Source of the DNA: an uncultured Chthoniobacter sp.
Lineage (GTDB): Bacteria > Verrucomicrobiota > Verrucomicrobiia > Chthoniobacterales > Chthoniobacteraceae
Length of the DNA stretch: 64,000 nt
Assembly (NCBI GenBank): GCA_903874975.1
Contig: CAIQUL010000147.1
Span: forward strand, 1 to 64,000
Direction: 5' to 3'
A program made the translations under genes and the position numbers. The notes below the pieces were generated by a model. It saw only the letters and a list, made by a program, of their open reading frames with translations. It was not told the DNA's origin and did not search any database. Below are positions 7,452 through 18,492 of this stretch, piece after piece. Numbering within the stretch: the stretch's first letter is position 1; every line of letters begins with the position of its first letter.

Positions 7452-8837
7452 ATGCTAGTTCCCCGCACGCGCCTCATCCTCTGGATCACGCTGATCGTGC
7501 TGCCTTTCGCCGCGATCGCGGCGACGCTCCCCACGCTCTCTTGGCTGGCGGCGATCTTCATCGGCGGGCTGGGTTTCCTGGTGATCTTCGACGCGGTCAC
7601 CGCGCGCGGCGGCCTCGGTGGGGTGCGCGTGATTTTACCCGAGGTGGTGCGTTTGCAAAAGGACCGGCCCGGCACCGTGGAGGTCCGCATCCAGAACGAC
7701 GCGCAAGACGCGCGCCGGCTGCGGATCGGTTTCGCGTTCCCGCGCGAGATCAAACCCGCAAGCGAAGACCGCGAGGCGCTGCTCCCGGCGGGCGCGCAAG
7801 TTTCCCGGCTCGACTGGGCGGTCACGCCGGCGCGGCGTGGTCAGTATTTTCTCGATCGCGTGTATCTCGAAGCGGTCTCGCCGCTCGGCTTCTGGGCGGC
7901 GCGGACCAGCCACGCGCTGCGCTCCGAGCTGCGCGTGTATCCCAATCTTTTCGACGAGCGGAAAAACGTCGCCGCGATCTTCCTCAAGCGCGGCCAACTC
8001 GGCGCGCACGCCCAGCGCGCTGCCGGGCAGGGACGCGATTTTGAAAAGCTGCGGATGTACGTCCCTGGCGACAGCCTCAACGAAATTCATTGGAAAGCCT
8101 CGGCCAAGCGCGGCCACCCGGTGACGAAAGTTTTCCAGGTCGAGCGCACTCAGGAGGTTTACGTGATCGTGGATGCCTCGCGCTTGTCGGCCCGACAGAT
8201 TTCCGGTTCCAAATCGGCCGCGCCTTCACCGCAACCAGCAACCCGCGACCAGAAACAAGAAACCCCTGAGACGACCGTCCTCGAACGCTACGTCACCGCC
8301 GCGCTCATCCTCGGCCTCGCCGCCGAGCAGCAGGGCGATCAGTTCGGGCTCGTGACCTTCAGCGATCGCGTGCTCAGCTTTGTCCGCGCGAAGAGCGGCC
8401 AGGCCCACTACGACGCCTGCCGCGACCGCCTCTACGCGCTCCAGCCGCAGAGCGTCACGCCCGACTTCGAGGAGCTGTGCTCGTTCATTCGCCTGCGGTT
8501 GCGCAAACGCGCGCTGCTCATTTTCCTCACCGCGCTCGACGACCCAATGCTCGCCGAGAGCTTTGCCAAAGCCAGCGAGCTGATCAGCCGCCAGCACCTG
8601 ATGATCGTGGACATGCTTCAACCGCCCGGCGCGCAACCGCTCTTCAGCGATGCCGCCGTCACCAGCATCGACGACCTTTACCGCCACCTCGGCGGCCACC
8701 TGCAATGGAACAGCCTGCGCGAACTCGAAAAGGTGCTCAAACGCCGCGGCGTCCGCTTCGCCCTGCTCGATTCCGGCAAGCTCGTCGCGCAGGTCATCGG
8801 GCAGCATGCGGAGGTGAAACGGCGGCAGCTTTTGTAA
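7452..8837 (+). CDS. DUF58 domain membrane protein
   Basis: A 461-residue product: two N-terminal transmembrane segments (residues 8-55), a beta-rich region, then the DUF58 signature (GQGRDFEKLRMYVPGD near residue 200 with the following WKASAKRG) and a degenerate VWA-type domain (VIVDAS, then GLVTFSDRV). DUF58 proteins are the membrane partners of MoxR ATPases. The start codon immediately follows the right arm of the four-helix-bundle element, with no Shine-Dalgarno sequence. An Ala/Pro/Gln/Thr-rich linker at about residues 250-275 (nucleotides 8196-8275) interrupts the VWA fold and looks like a short-repeat insertion. Confidence 0.87.
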   Translation: MLVPRTRLILWITLIVLPFAAIAATLPTLSWLAAIFIGGLGFLVIFDAVTARGGLGGVRVILPEVVRLQKDRPGTVEVRIQNDAQDARRLRIGFAFPREIKPASEDREALLPAGAQVSRLDWAVTPARRGQYFLDRVYLEAVSPLGFWAARTSHALRSELRVYPNLFDERKNVAAIFLKRGQLGAHAQRAAGQGRDFEKLRMYVPGDSLNEIHWKASAKRGHPVTKVFQVERTQEVYVIVDASRLSARQISGSKSAAPSPQPATRDQKQETPETTVLERYVTAALILGLAAEQQGDQFGLVTFSDRVLSFVRAKSGQAHYDACRDRLYALQPQSVTPDFEELCSFIRLRLRKRALLIFLTALDDPMLAESFAKASELISRQHLMIVDMLQPPGAQPLFSDAAVTSIDDLYRHLGGHLQWNSLRELEKVLKRRGVRFALLDSGKLVAQVIGQHAEVKRRQLL

Positions 8838-8865
8838 TGACGAATGTCGGATGACGAATGACGAA
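8838..8865 (+). repeat. solo short-period repeat after DUF58 stop
   Basis: Immediately after the DUF58 TAA is a run made of near-identical words (TGACGAATG, TCGGATGACGAATGACGAA). It has the same quasi-tandem style as the arms of the four-helix-bundle elements and the same position next to a stop codon. No inverted partner is visible within the next 300 bases, so it may be a solo arm or an unrelated simple repeat. Confidence 0.4.
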
Positions 8866-9139
8866 AGCTGAGCGCGCCGCTGGCATCCTGCTCGACACCG
8901 GCGTCGTGGTCGAAGCGACAATCAGGCGCTGACCGGGCCCACCGAACCGCTCTTTCTCGCGCTCGTCACGCCTTGTGACCAAGTCCGCCTCCTGACCAAG
9001 CTGGAGCTTGGGCACGAGGAGTGGGCCTGGGGGGAAAGAGGAAATGCTCGGGCGTTGGCGGACGGGCGTTTTTCCAAAATGCGCCTTTTATTTGGCAGAG
9101 GTGCGGGTATCAGGGGTGTCCGCTTTTACCACCTTCGCC
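8866..9139. other. intergenic stretch with possible PIN-domain remnant
   Basis: About 270 bases with no intact gene. A short open frame at 8858-8932 encodes a product ending near GILLDTGVVVEATIRR, which resembles the first strand of PIN-domain toxins but stops at once. The rest shows nothing recognisable. The promoter of the next, secreted protein probably lies toward the 3' end. I treat the PIN reading as speculative. Confidence 0.3.
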
Positions 9140-10759
9140 ATGAAATTTTCCGCCGCTCTTTCCACCGCTTTTTTTGCGAGCATCGTCACGCTTTCCGCGG
9201 AGGACTGGGCGCAATGGGGTGGGAATGATCCGGGGCGGAACATGTATTCGCCGGCGAAGGGTTTCCCGGAGAAGTTCGAGCCGGGGAAGTTTAAACCGAA
9301 CTCCGAGGAGATCGACCTGGCCACCACGAAGAACGTGAAGTGGGTGGCGAAGCTGGGGTCGCAGACTTACGGGAATCCGGTGGTCTCGAACGGGCGCATC
9401 TACGTCGGCACGAACAACGCGTCGCCGCGGGACTCGAAGTTCAAGGAGGATCGCTCGTGTCTGTATGCCTTCCGGGAGCGGGATGGCGGGTTCCTGTGGC
9501 AGCTCGCGGTGCCAAAGCTGGCGAGCGGGAAGGTGAATGACTGGGAGTATCTCGGCATCCTGTCATCGCCCAAGGTGCAGGGGAACAAGCTGTGGGTGGT
9601 GACGAGCCGGTGCGAGGTGGTGTGCCTCGACACCGAAGGCCTGGCCGACGGGAACAACGGCCCCTTTAAGGACGAGGCGAAGTATCTCGGCGGTCCGGGC
9701 AAACCGCCGATCGCCCCCGGCACCCTGGATGCGGACATCCTGTGGCGCTACGACATGATGGATGAACTCGGTGTCTTTCCGCACAACGCCTCGAACAGCT
9801 CGGTGATCATCCTCGGCGACAAGCTTTTTACCTGCACCTCGAATGGCCAGGACTGGACGCACGTGAACATCCCGTCGCCGCAGTCGCCGAGCTTCATCAT
9901 GCTGGACAAAAACACCGGGACGCTCCTCGGCGAGGACGACGCGGCGGTCGGCCCGCGGATCAAGCACGGCCAGTGGACGTCGCCATCGGCGGGGAAGGTC
10001 AAAGGCAAGGATCAGGTCTATTTCGGCGGCGGCGACGGCGTGCTCTATGCGTTCGGCACGGAGCCGGTGAAAGAGGGCGACGTCAGCTTGATGAAGAAGG
10101 TCTGGTGGTTCGACGCGGTGCCGGAGGAATACAAAAAGGACAAGGCCGGGAAGCCGATCAAGTATCCCGCCGCGGAAGGTCCGAGCGAGATCAACGCCAC
10201 GCCCGTCTTTTATAAGAACCGCGTGTATGTGGCCATCGGGCAGGACCCCGAGCACGGCGAGGGCGTGGGCCGGTTGGTGTGCGTGGACGCGACGAAGAGC
10301 GGCGACATCACGAAGACGGGGTTGATCTGGGATTTCAAGGAAGTCCACCGCTCGATCTCGACGGTGAGCATCGACCCGACGAATGGGCTGCTCTTCATCG
10401 CGGACTTCAGCGGGTTCGTTTTCTGCCTCGATGCGGAGACGGGGAAGAAGCAGTGGGAGTATGACATGAAGGCGCACATGTGGGGCAGCACCTTCGTCGT
10501 GGATGGCAAAGTGTATGTCGGCGATGAAGACGGCGACGTGTGTGTCTTTGCCAGCGACAGGAAGTTGAAGCTGCTGAGCGAGGTGAACGTGGGCGCGCCG
10601 GTTTATTCCACGGCGATCGTGGCGAACGGCACGCTTTACCTCGGCAGCCAGACGCACCTCTTTGCCATCGCCGAGGGGGCCAAGCCAGTGGAGGTCAAAG
10701 CGGCGCTGCTGGATGCTCCGGCGGGTGCGAAGCCTGGGGCGGCGGGCAAGCGGCCATAG
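9140..10759 (+). CDS. secreted PQQ-like beta-propeller protein
   Basis: A 539-residue protein starting at MKFSAALST, chosen because it gives a clean signal peptide (cleavage near residue 20, before EDWAQWGGN). The body is a beta-propeller with PQQ/quinoprotein-type blades: recurrent GxxYxG and W-docking motifs (WVAKLGSQTYGNPVV, VYFGGGDGVLYAF, GLLFIADFSGFVFCLDAETGKKQWEYDM, KVYVGDEDGDV). Such pyrrolo-quinoline-quinone repeat proteins are abundant in Verrucomicrobiota and Planctomycetota; whether this one binds PQQ or is only structural cannot be told from the sequence. Periplasmic or extracellular. Confidence 0.85.
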   Translation: MKFSAALSTAFFASIVTLSAEDWAQWGGNDPGRNMYSPAKGFPEKFEPGKFKPNSEEIDLATTKNVKWVAKLGSQTYGNPVVSNGRIYVGTNNASPRDSKFKEDRSCLYAFRERDGGFLWQLAVPKLASGKVNDWEYLGILSSPKVQGNKLWVVTSRCEVVCLDTEGLADGNNGPFKDEAKYLGGPGKPPIAPGTLDADILWRYDMMDELGVFPHNASNSSVIILGDKLFTCTSNGQDWTHVNIPSPQSPSFIMLDKNTGTLLGEDDAAVGPRIKHGQWTSPSAGKVKGKDQVYFGGGDGVLYAFGTEPVKEGDVSLMKKVWWFDAVPEEYKKDKAGKPIKYPAAEGPSEINATPVFYKNRVYVAIGQDPEHGEGVGRLVCVDATKSGDITKTGLIWDFKEVHRSISTVSIDPTNGLLFIADFSGFVFCLDAETGKKQWEYDMKAHMWGSTFVVDGKVYVGDEDGDVCVFASDRKLKLLSEVNVGAPVYSTAIVANGTLYLGSQTHLFAIAEGAKPVEVKAALLDAPAGAKPGAAGKRP

Positions 10760-10778
10760 AGGGCCCGGGCGAGTTTCC

Positions 10779-11282
10779 ATGAGGAAGATGCGTCGCGGGT
10801 CCTTCCTGCTTTTCCTCGTCGGGTTCGCGGGCTGGACGGCGCTTGCGGAGGATGGCGGGGTGCCCATGCGGCGTGACCGGAACCGGCCCGTCACGGTGAT
10901 TCCGTCAGGACAGGGCATCGTCCTCTCCGTTCCGGGTGGGGACATTGGGACCTGCACGCTGCTGCGACCCGCGGGAGGCTGGCCCGCGCAGGTCACGCTG
11001 CGGTTGGTGTGGAAGCGCCCGGTTGGCGGGACGTATTACGAGGGATTTTTCCTTTCGACCGACCGATGGAAGCTCGGTGAAAGCCTGCGCCCGGGGAAGA
11101 ACGAGTGGCTTTTGCGCCGCGCCGATGCCGCGGGGAAATTCCGCAATGATCCGCGGGAAAGAACCGAGACGATCCACGCCGTGGTGCAAGAGACGGCGGC
11201 GGCTTTGGAATTTGTCATTCCTGCCGCGCTCTTCGAGGGCACGCCGCGAATCGAGGTGCAGTGGATCGACTTTTACCGGTGA
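10779..11282 (+). CDS. hypothetical secreted protein
   Basis: A 167-residue product starting at MRKMRRGSF, with a signal peptide of about 23 residues (FLLFLVGFAGWTALA, then EDGG). The mature part is beta-rich with no motif I recognise. It lies 19 bp after the PQQ propeller gene in the same direction, so the two are probably coexpressed. Family unknown. Confidence 0.6.
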   Translation: MRKMRRGSFLLFLVGFAGWTALAEDGGVPMRRDRNRPVTVIPSGQGIVLSVPGGDIGTCTLLRPAGGWPAQVTLRLVWKRPVGGTYYEGFFLSTDRWKLGESLRPGKNEWLLRRADAAGKFRNDPRERTETIHAVVQETAAALEFVIPAALFEGTPRIEVQWIDFYR

Positions 11283-11446
11283 GTCTCCGGCGCTGCGCAT
11301 GACGGGTTAGCAAATTTTCTATGAAAACGGCGTCGCAGCGCCCACGCTGCCGCCGTCTGGGACCGCGCCTCGGATTCGGTGCGCGCCTTGCGGCGTGGCG
11401 CATACGTTTCCGCCCTGTCCCCGTCACAACTTTGACTTCGATACCC

Positions 11447-12946
11447 ATGTCCGACTCCGTCCCAATCCAACCGTCGCCCGCCGAGTTCCGCGAGTTGGCG
11501 AAACGCGGGAACACGATCCCGATTTATACCGAACTCATCGCCGACGCCGAGTCGCCGGTTTCCGCGTTTCAAAAGATCGACGAGGGCGGTTACTCGTTTC
11601 TTTTTGAGTCGGTGGAAAAGAGCGATCAGGCGGGGCGCTACTCGTTTGTCGGCGCGCAACCGCGGCTGACGTTCGAGAGCCGCGGGCGGACGATTCGCAT
11701 CGTGGAGGATGGTGTGGTCCGCGAGTTCGAGACGGCGCGCGATCCGCTGCACGAACTCGAAGCGCTGATGAACCGCTTCACTTTCGTGCCGTCACCGGCC
11801 CTGGAGGATTCACGGTTCGCGGGTGGCGCGGTCGGGTATCTCGGCTACGACATGGTGCGGTTCTTCGAGCCCACCATTGCCGCGCCGCCGCCGGATCAAC
11901 TCGGCCTGCCGGAGAGCTTCTTCTTCCTCGCGGAAACGGTCCTCATTTTCGACCACCGCACGCGCCGTCTGCGGATCGTGGCGAATGCGTTCGTCGAGAA
12001 CGATCCGGATGCGGCCTACGCCCTGGCCGCGAAAAAGATCGCGGCGCTCGCCGCGAAACTGAATCAACCGACGCATCTCCCGCCGATCTACGTGGACCGC
12101 CAATCGCCGCCGGTCACGCCCACCGCCAACACCACGCGCGACGAATACCTGCAGATGGTGCGCGACGGGATGGAATACATCCGCGCGGGCGACATCTTCC
12201 AGTTCGTCCCGTCGCAGCGGTTCGAGACGGATTACACGGGCGACGCGCTCACGCTCTACCGCGCGCTGCGTTTCGTGAATCCGTCGCCCTACATGTTTTG
12301 CATGAAATTCGCGGGGCAGTTCGCGCTCGTGGGCAGTTCGCCGGAGGTCCACGTCCGCGCGATCAATGGCCGCATCGACATCCGGCCCATCGCCGGCACG
12401 CGTCGCCGCGGGGCTAACGCCGCCGAGGACGACGCCAATGCCGCCGAACTGCTCGCGGATCCGAAGGAGCGCGCCGAGCACCTCATGCTCGTCGATCTCG
12501 CGCGCAATGATGTCGGCCGTGCCGCCGAGTTCGGCAGCGTGCAGGTCAGCGATTTCATGACCGTGGAGAAATACAGCCATGTCATGCACATCGTCTCCAA
12601 CGTCCACGGCACCCTCCGCCCCGACCGCACCGCCTACGACGTGATGCGCGCGACCTTTCCCGCCGGGACCGTCAGCGGCAGCCCGAAAGTCCGCGCCATG
12701 CAAATCATCAACCAACTCGAGAAGAGCAAACGCGGCGTCTATGCCGGAGCCGTCGGCTACTTCGGCTTCGACGGCCACAGCGACTCCTGCATCGCGCTCC
12801 GCACCGTCGTGCTCAAGGACGGCAAAGCGTTTGTCCAGGCAGGCGCCGGCATCGTGGTCGATTCGTCACCCGAGTCCGAATATCAGGAGTGCGTGAACAA
12901 GGCGATGGGGATGATGGCGGCGATCGCGAGGGCGAAGGGAATTTAG
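11447..12946 (+). CDS. trpE: anthranilate synthase component I
   Basis: A 499-residue chorismate-binding enzyme that makes anthranilate from chorismate, the first step of tryptophan synthesis. The N-terminal Anth_synt_I_N domain (YTELIADAESPVSAFQKI, with the feedback-site-like LLES-type sequence FLFESVEK) precedes the catalytic domain, with GDIFQFVPSQRF, PSPYMFCMKF, IAGTRRRG and TFPAGTVSGSPKVRAMQII visible. The start at MSDSVPIQ fits the family N-terminus. The partner trpG lies 434 bp downstream, separated by a four-helix-bundle element whose left arm overlaps this gene's stop codon. No leader peptide rich in Trp is apparent upstream. Confidence 0.95.
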   Translation: MSDSVPIQPSPAEFRELAKRGNTIPIYTELIADAESPVSAFQKIDEGGYSFLFESVEKSDQAGRYSFVGAQPRLTFESRGRTIRIVEDGVVREFETARDPLHELEALMNRFTFVPSPALEDSRFAGGAVGYLGYDMVRFFEPTIAAPPPDQLGLPESFFFLAETVLIFDHRTRRLRIVANAFVENDPDAAYALAAKKIAALAAKLNQPTHLPPIYVDRQSPPVTPTANTTRDEYLQMVRDGMEYIRAGDIFQFVPSQRFETDYTGDALTLYRALRFVNPSPYMFCMKFAGQFALVGSSPEVHVRAINGRIDIRPIAGTRRRGANAAEDDANAAELLADPKERAEHLMLVDLARNDVGRAAEFGSVQVSDFMTVEKYSHVMHIVSNVHGTLRPDRTAYDVMRATFPAGTVSGSPKVRAMQIINQLEKSKRGVYAGAVGYFGFDGHSDSCIALRTVVLKDGKAFVQAGAGIVVDSSPESEYQECVNKAMGMMAAIARAKGI

Positions 12947-13380
12947 CATTTAGGAATTAGCATTTAGCATTTGGCCCTGTGCGGTGCGTTTTATGAACAA
13001 GGAAGACCTCAAGCAGCGGACGAAAGATTTTGGACTTCGAGTGATGAAACTGGTGAGGGAGCTGCCGAATGATGTTCCTGGCAAAGTCATCGCCAACCAA
13101 CTCATGCGCTCGGCCAGTTCCGTGGGCGCGAACTATCGCTCAGCCTGTCGCGCACGATCGACCGCCGAGTTCATCGCCAAGCTCGGTGTCGTGCTGGAAG
13201 AAGCGGATGAAAGCGGCCACTGGCTGGAACTCATCATCGCCGATGGTATGCTGCCCGGCTCCCGAGTTGAACCGCTGCGTGCTGAATCCGACGAACTCTG
13301 CGCCATCATCTACGCCGCGATTCACGCCACGCGTCGGAAGCAGTAAAATGCTAAATGCTAAATCCTAACTGCTAAATCCC
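12938..13380 (+). mobile_element. inverted-repeat element B with four-helix-bundle gene
   Basis: A 443-bp unit between trpE and trpG. The left arm (12938-12972) and right arm (about 13346-13380) are inverted repeats with only 3 mismatches in 35 bases, built from repeated ATTTAGCATTTAG-type words. The trpE stop codon (12944-12946) lies inside the left arm, and the right arm ends on the base before the trpG ATG (13381). The loop holds a second S23/IVP-family gene. The arm sequence differs from element A, but the architecture, the size and the placement between co-directional operon genes are the same. Confidence 0.72.
12993..13346 (+). CDS. four-helix-bundle protein (S23/IVP family)
   Basis: A 117-residue protein starting at MNKEDLKQ (an in-frame GTG lies 9 bp upstream). 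The family signature is seen as RSASSVGANYRSACRARS around residues 38-55, followed by the EADESGHWLEL helix. It is only distantly similar to the copy at 7007-7381 beyond this core, so the two elements are not a recent duplication. Role unknown; relatives include 23S rRNA intervening-sequence proteins and the DGR accessory protein Avd. The gene lies in the loop of inverted-repeat element B. Confidence 0.86.
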   Translation: MNKEDLKQRTKDFGLRVMKLVRELPNDVPGKVIANQLMRSASSVGANYRSACRARSTAEFIAKLGVVLEEADESGHWLELIIADGMLPGSRVEPLRAESDELCAIIYAAIHATRRKQ

Positions 13381-13944
13381 ATGCTCCTCGTCATCGATAA
13401 CTACGATTCTTTCACCTACAATTTGGTGCAGTATTTCGGCGAGTTGGGCGCCGATCCTTTGGTCAGGAGAAACGACGAAATCACCCCTGACGAAATCGCC
13501 GCGCTCAACCCTGAGCGCATCGTCATTTCTCCCGGGCCTTGCACGCCCAATGAGGCGGGCATTTCGTGCGAGGTGATCCGCCGCTTTGGTCCCACGATCC
13601 CGCTGCTCGGCGTCTGCCTCGGGCACCAATCCATCGGACAGGTTTATGGCGGCGAGGTCGTGCGCGCGGGGCGGCTGATGCATGGGAAAACCTCGCCCAT
13701 TCTGCATCACGACAATGGCGTATTTGCCGGCCTGCCGAATCCCTTCGACGCCACGCGCTACCACTCGCTTCTCGTGAGGCGTGAAACCTTTCCCGCCGCG
13801 CTCGAAATCACCGCCGAAACCGCCGAGGGCGAGATCATGGGGCTGCGCCACCGCGAGTTTCCCATCCACGGCGTGCAGTTTCACCCGGAGTCCATCCTCA
13901 CCCTCTGCGGCAAGCGCCTGCTGGAAAATTTCCTAGCGCTTTAG
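13381..13944 (+). CDS. trpG: anthranilate synthase component II (glutamine amidotransferase)
   Basis: A 187-residue class I glutamine amidotransferase that supplies ammonia to TrpE (and possibly PabB). The catalytic triad is visible: Cys79 in GVCLGHQ, His168 and Glu170 in QFHPES. The N-terminus [17 protein letters not shown] is typical of TrpG/PabA. The ATG follows directly on the right arm of the inverted-repeat element, with no Shine-Dalgarno sequence, so its translation may depend on coupling to upstream genes or on the element's RNA structure. Confidence 0.94.
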   Translation: MLLVIDNYDSFTYNLVQYFGELGADPLVRRNDEITPDEIAALNPERIVISPGPCTPNEAGISCEVIRRFGPTIPLLGVCLGHQSIGQVYGGEVVRAGRLMHGKTSPILHHDNGVFAGLPNPFDATRYHSLLVRRETFPAALEITAETAEGEIMGLRHREFPIHGVQFHPESILTLCGKRLLENFLAL

Positions 13945-14109
13945 TTTTCATCGGCAGGTTGCGTCGGTAACTGGCTGCAGCAGGCTGCTTTTCGACCGCG
14001 CATGAAACGCCACAAACATCTTTGGGAACGGCCGCACCTCCGGTGGAGTTGAGGGCCTGCCGGAAATCGCCGTGACCTCCACGGGCGCTTGCGCTACGGC
14101 TCGCGCCCG

Positions 14110-15804
14110 ATGTCGAAGACTTTCGCCTGGTTCGTCTATGCGCTCACCGCCGCGTTCTTCGCGTGTTTTTTTGTGTGGCCGATCGGGACGGTGCTGGCGG
14201 GAGCCTTTGTGGATGCGGATGGGCGGGTGACGTGGGATTTCGTCGGTGAGGTTTTCCGCAACCGCATCTACCTCGAAGGACTGCGCAACGCGCTGCTGCT
14301 CGCGGGTGGCAGCACGGTCGCGGCGCTGGCCCTCGCGCTGCCGCTGGCTTTTGTGGCGGACCGGTTTGAGTTTCCGGGGAAAAAGCTCCTCTCCGCGGCG
14401 ATCCTCGTGCCGATGATCCTGCCGCCGTTCGTCGGAGCCATCGGCATTCGGCAGATGCTCGGCCAATACGGCGCGCTCAATGCGCTGCTCGTGAAACTGG
14501 GTGTGCTCGGCGCGGGCGAGACCATCGACTGGCTCGGCTCCGGGCGGATGTGGGGCGTGGTCGCGCTCAATGCGCTGCACCTCTATCCGATCCTCTTTTT
14601 GAACCTGACCGCCGCGCTCGCGAATCTCGATCCCGCGATGGAGGAGGCGGCGGAAAACCTCGGCTGTACGGGCTTCCGGCGGTTTCGGCGGATCACGCTG
14701 CCGCTGATCATGCCGGGCCTTTTTGCCGGCGGCACCATCGTCTTCATCTTCGCCTTTACCGAGCTGGGCGTGCCGCTGGTCTTCGATCTCACGCGCGTCA
14801 CGCCGGTGCAGATTTTCTACGGCATCAAGGAAATCGCCGGCAACCCGTTCCCGTTTGCCCTCGTGGTGGTGATGCTCGCCAGCACCGCGCTGCTCTACAC
14901 GGTCAGCCAGTTTTTCTTTGGCCAAACGGGGAGCGCCATGACGCCAAAGGCCACCACCATCGGCGGCGCGCGGACGCCGGGCCACGCCGCGCAATGGGCT
15001 TGCGCGCTGGGTTTCGCGGCGGTCACGGCGCTCGCGCTGCTCCCGCATCTCGGCGTGATCTTCGTGTCGTTCGCGGGCGACTGGTATCGCACGGTTTTTC
15101 CGGAAAGCGGGACGCTCGCGCACTATCAGGCCGCGCTCGGCCACCCGCTCGCCGTGCCCTCGATCATCAACAGCGTGAAATACGCCGCGTGCTCCACGGT
15201 CTTCGACATCGTGCTCGGCGTGGCCATCGCCTACGTCGTCGTCCGCACCACGCTGCCGGGCCGCAGGCTGCTCGATGCCATGGCCATGCTGCCGCTCGCC
15301 GTGCCGGGGCTGGTCCTTGCCTTTGGCTACATCTCCATGACCCAGGATGGCCGCACCTTTGCGTGGCTGAACCCCTCGAAAGATCCCACGCTCCTGCTCA
15401 TCATCGCCTACTCCGTGCGCCGACTGCCGTATGTCCTGCGCGCCACCGTCGCCGGCCTCCAGCAGACCAGCGTGACGCTCGAGGAGGCCGCGCAAAATCT
15501 CGGCTGCCCGCCGCTGCGCACCCTGCGCCGGATCACCTTCCCGCTCATCACGGCCAACGTCCTCGCGGGTGGGCTGCTCGCGTTTTCCTTTGCGATGCTG
15601 GAGGTCTCCGACTCGCTCATCCTCGCGCAAAAGCAGCAGCACTTCCCCATCACCAAAGCCATCTACGAACTCTTTCAACTCATGGGCGAAGGCCGCTTCG
15701 TCGCCTCCGCGCTCGGCGTCTGGGCCATGGTCTTTCTCGGCCTCACCATCTTTGCCACCAGCCGCATCCTCGGGAAAAAACTCGGCGCACTCTTCCGCGT
15801 GTAG
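14110..15804 (+). CDS. two-domain ABC transporter permease (iron/thiamine type)
   Basis: A 564-residue protein with two tandem BPD_transp_1 permease domains, about 12 hydrophobic segments in all. Each half has the EAA loop (EEAAENLGCTGFRRFRRITLPLIMPG near residue 180; EEAAQNLGCPPLRTLRRITFPLI near 460). This fused arrangement is typical of FbpB/ThiP/AfuB-type importers for ferric iron, thiamine or phosphonate-like substrates. No ATPase or binding protein lies next to it, so the substrate is not determined. The start at MSKTFAW places the first membrane helix correctly. Confidence 0.88.
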   Translation: MSKTFAWFVYALTAAFFACFFVWPIGTVLAGAFVDADGRVTWDFVGEVFRNRIYLEGLRNALLLAGGSTVAALALALPLAFVADRFEFPGKKLLSAAILVPMILPPFVGAIGIRQMLGQYGALNALLVKLGVLGAGETIDWLGSGRMWGVVALNALHLYPILFLNLTAALANLDPAMEEAAENLGCTGFRRFRRITLPLIMPGLFAGGTIVFIFAFTELGVPLVFDLTRVTPVQIFYGIKEIAGNPFPFALVVVMLASTALLYTVSQFFFGQTGSAMTPKATTIGGARTPGHAAQWACALGFAAVTALALLPHLGVIFVSFAGDWYRTVFPESGTLAHYQAALGHPLAVPSIINSVKYAACSTVFDIVLGVAIAYVVVRTTLPGRRLLDAMAMLPLAVPGLVLAFGYISMTQDGRTFAWLNPSKDPTLLLIIAYSVRRLPYVLRATVAGLQQTSVTLEEAAQNLGCPPLRTLRRITFPLITANVLAGGLLAFSFAMLEVSDSLILAQKQQHFPITKAIYELFQLMGEGRFVASALGVWAMVFLGLTIFATSRILGKKLGALFRV

Positions 15805-15902
15805 GTTGGCCCGCGCGTCGCGGTCGAAGCGCCCCTGCAGGCGCACTCTTCCCCCTCCCCGCGCGGTGACCGCCACGTCGGCGAAGTCACGGGCGAGCGA
15901 AT

Positions 15903-15959
15903 GTAGCTTGGGCTTTAGTCCAATGGGCGGCAGGGCCTTTGGACTAAAGTCCAAGCTAC
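15903..15959. repeat. 57-bp palindromic repeat (GTAGCTTGGGCTTTAGTCCAA type)
   Basis: Two 21-base arms, 15903-15923 and 15939-15959, are inverted repeats with one mismatch around a 15-base G-rich loop. A second full copy lies at 34817-34873 and a half copy at 35086-35107. This copy sits between the convergent ABC permease and topB genes, so it could act as a bidirectional terminator, but its presence elsewhere in other settings points to a dispersed repeat family. Confidence 0.8.
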
Positions 15960-16003
15960 TTTCCGCACTCGCAACGACCGCTGCGGCAAGCCGGCGGCTG
16001 GCG

Positions 16004-18481
<2,478 letters not shown>

Positions 18482-18492
18482 GGGCGGTTGGG

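Noticed and set aside
8858-8932. Short PIN-domain toxin gene
   Set aside because: Only about ten residues resemble the first PIN strand and the frame stops at once; no antitoxin is adjacent. Kept only as a note.
11321-11446. Upstream in-frame extension of trpE as a possible trp leader peptide
   Set aside because: The short frame contains a single Trp and no tandem Trp codons or clear attenuator hairpins, so it does not support attenuation.
6976-13380. A diversity-generating retroelement, suggested by Avd-like four-helix-bundle proteins
   Set aside because: No reverse transcriptase, template repeat or variable repeat is visible in the window; the proteins fit the wider S23/IVP family.
13948-15954. 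Long reverse-strand open frame over the ABC permease, and similar long frames opposite sdhA, cusA, cusB and the RND pump
   Set aside because: These are shadow frames caused by high GC; their products are Arg/Glu/His/Asp-rich without domain signatures, while the opposite strands carry clear family motifs.
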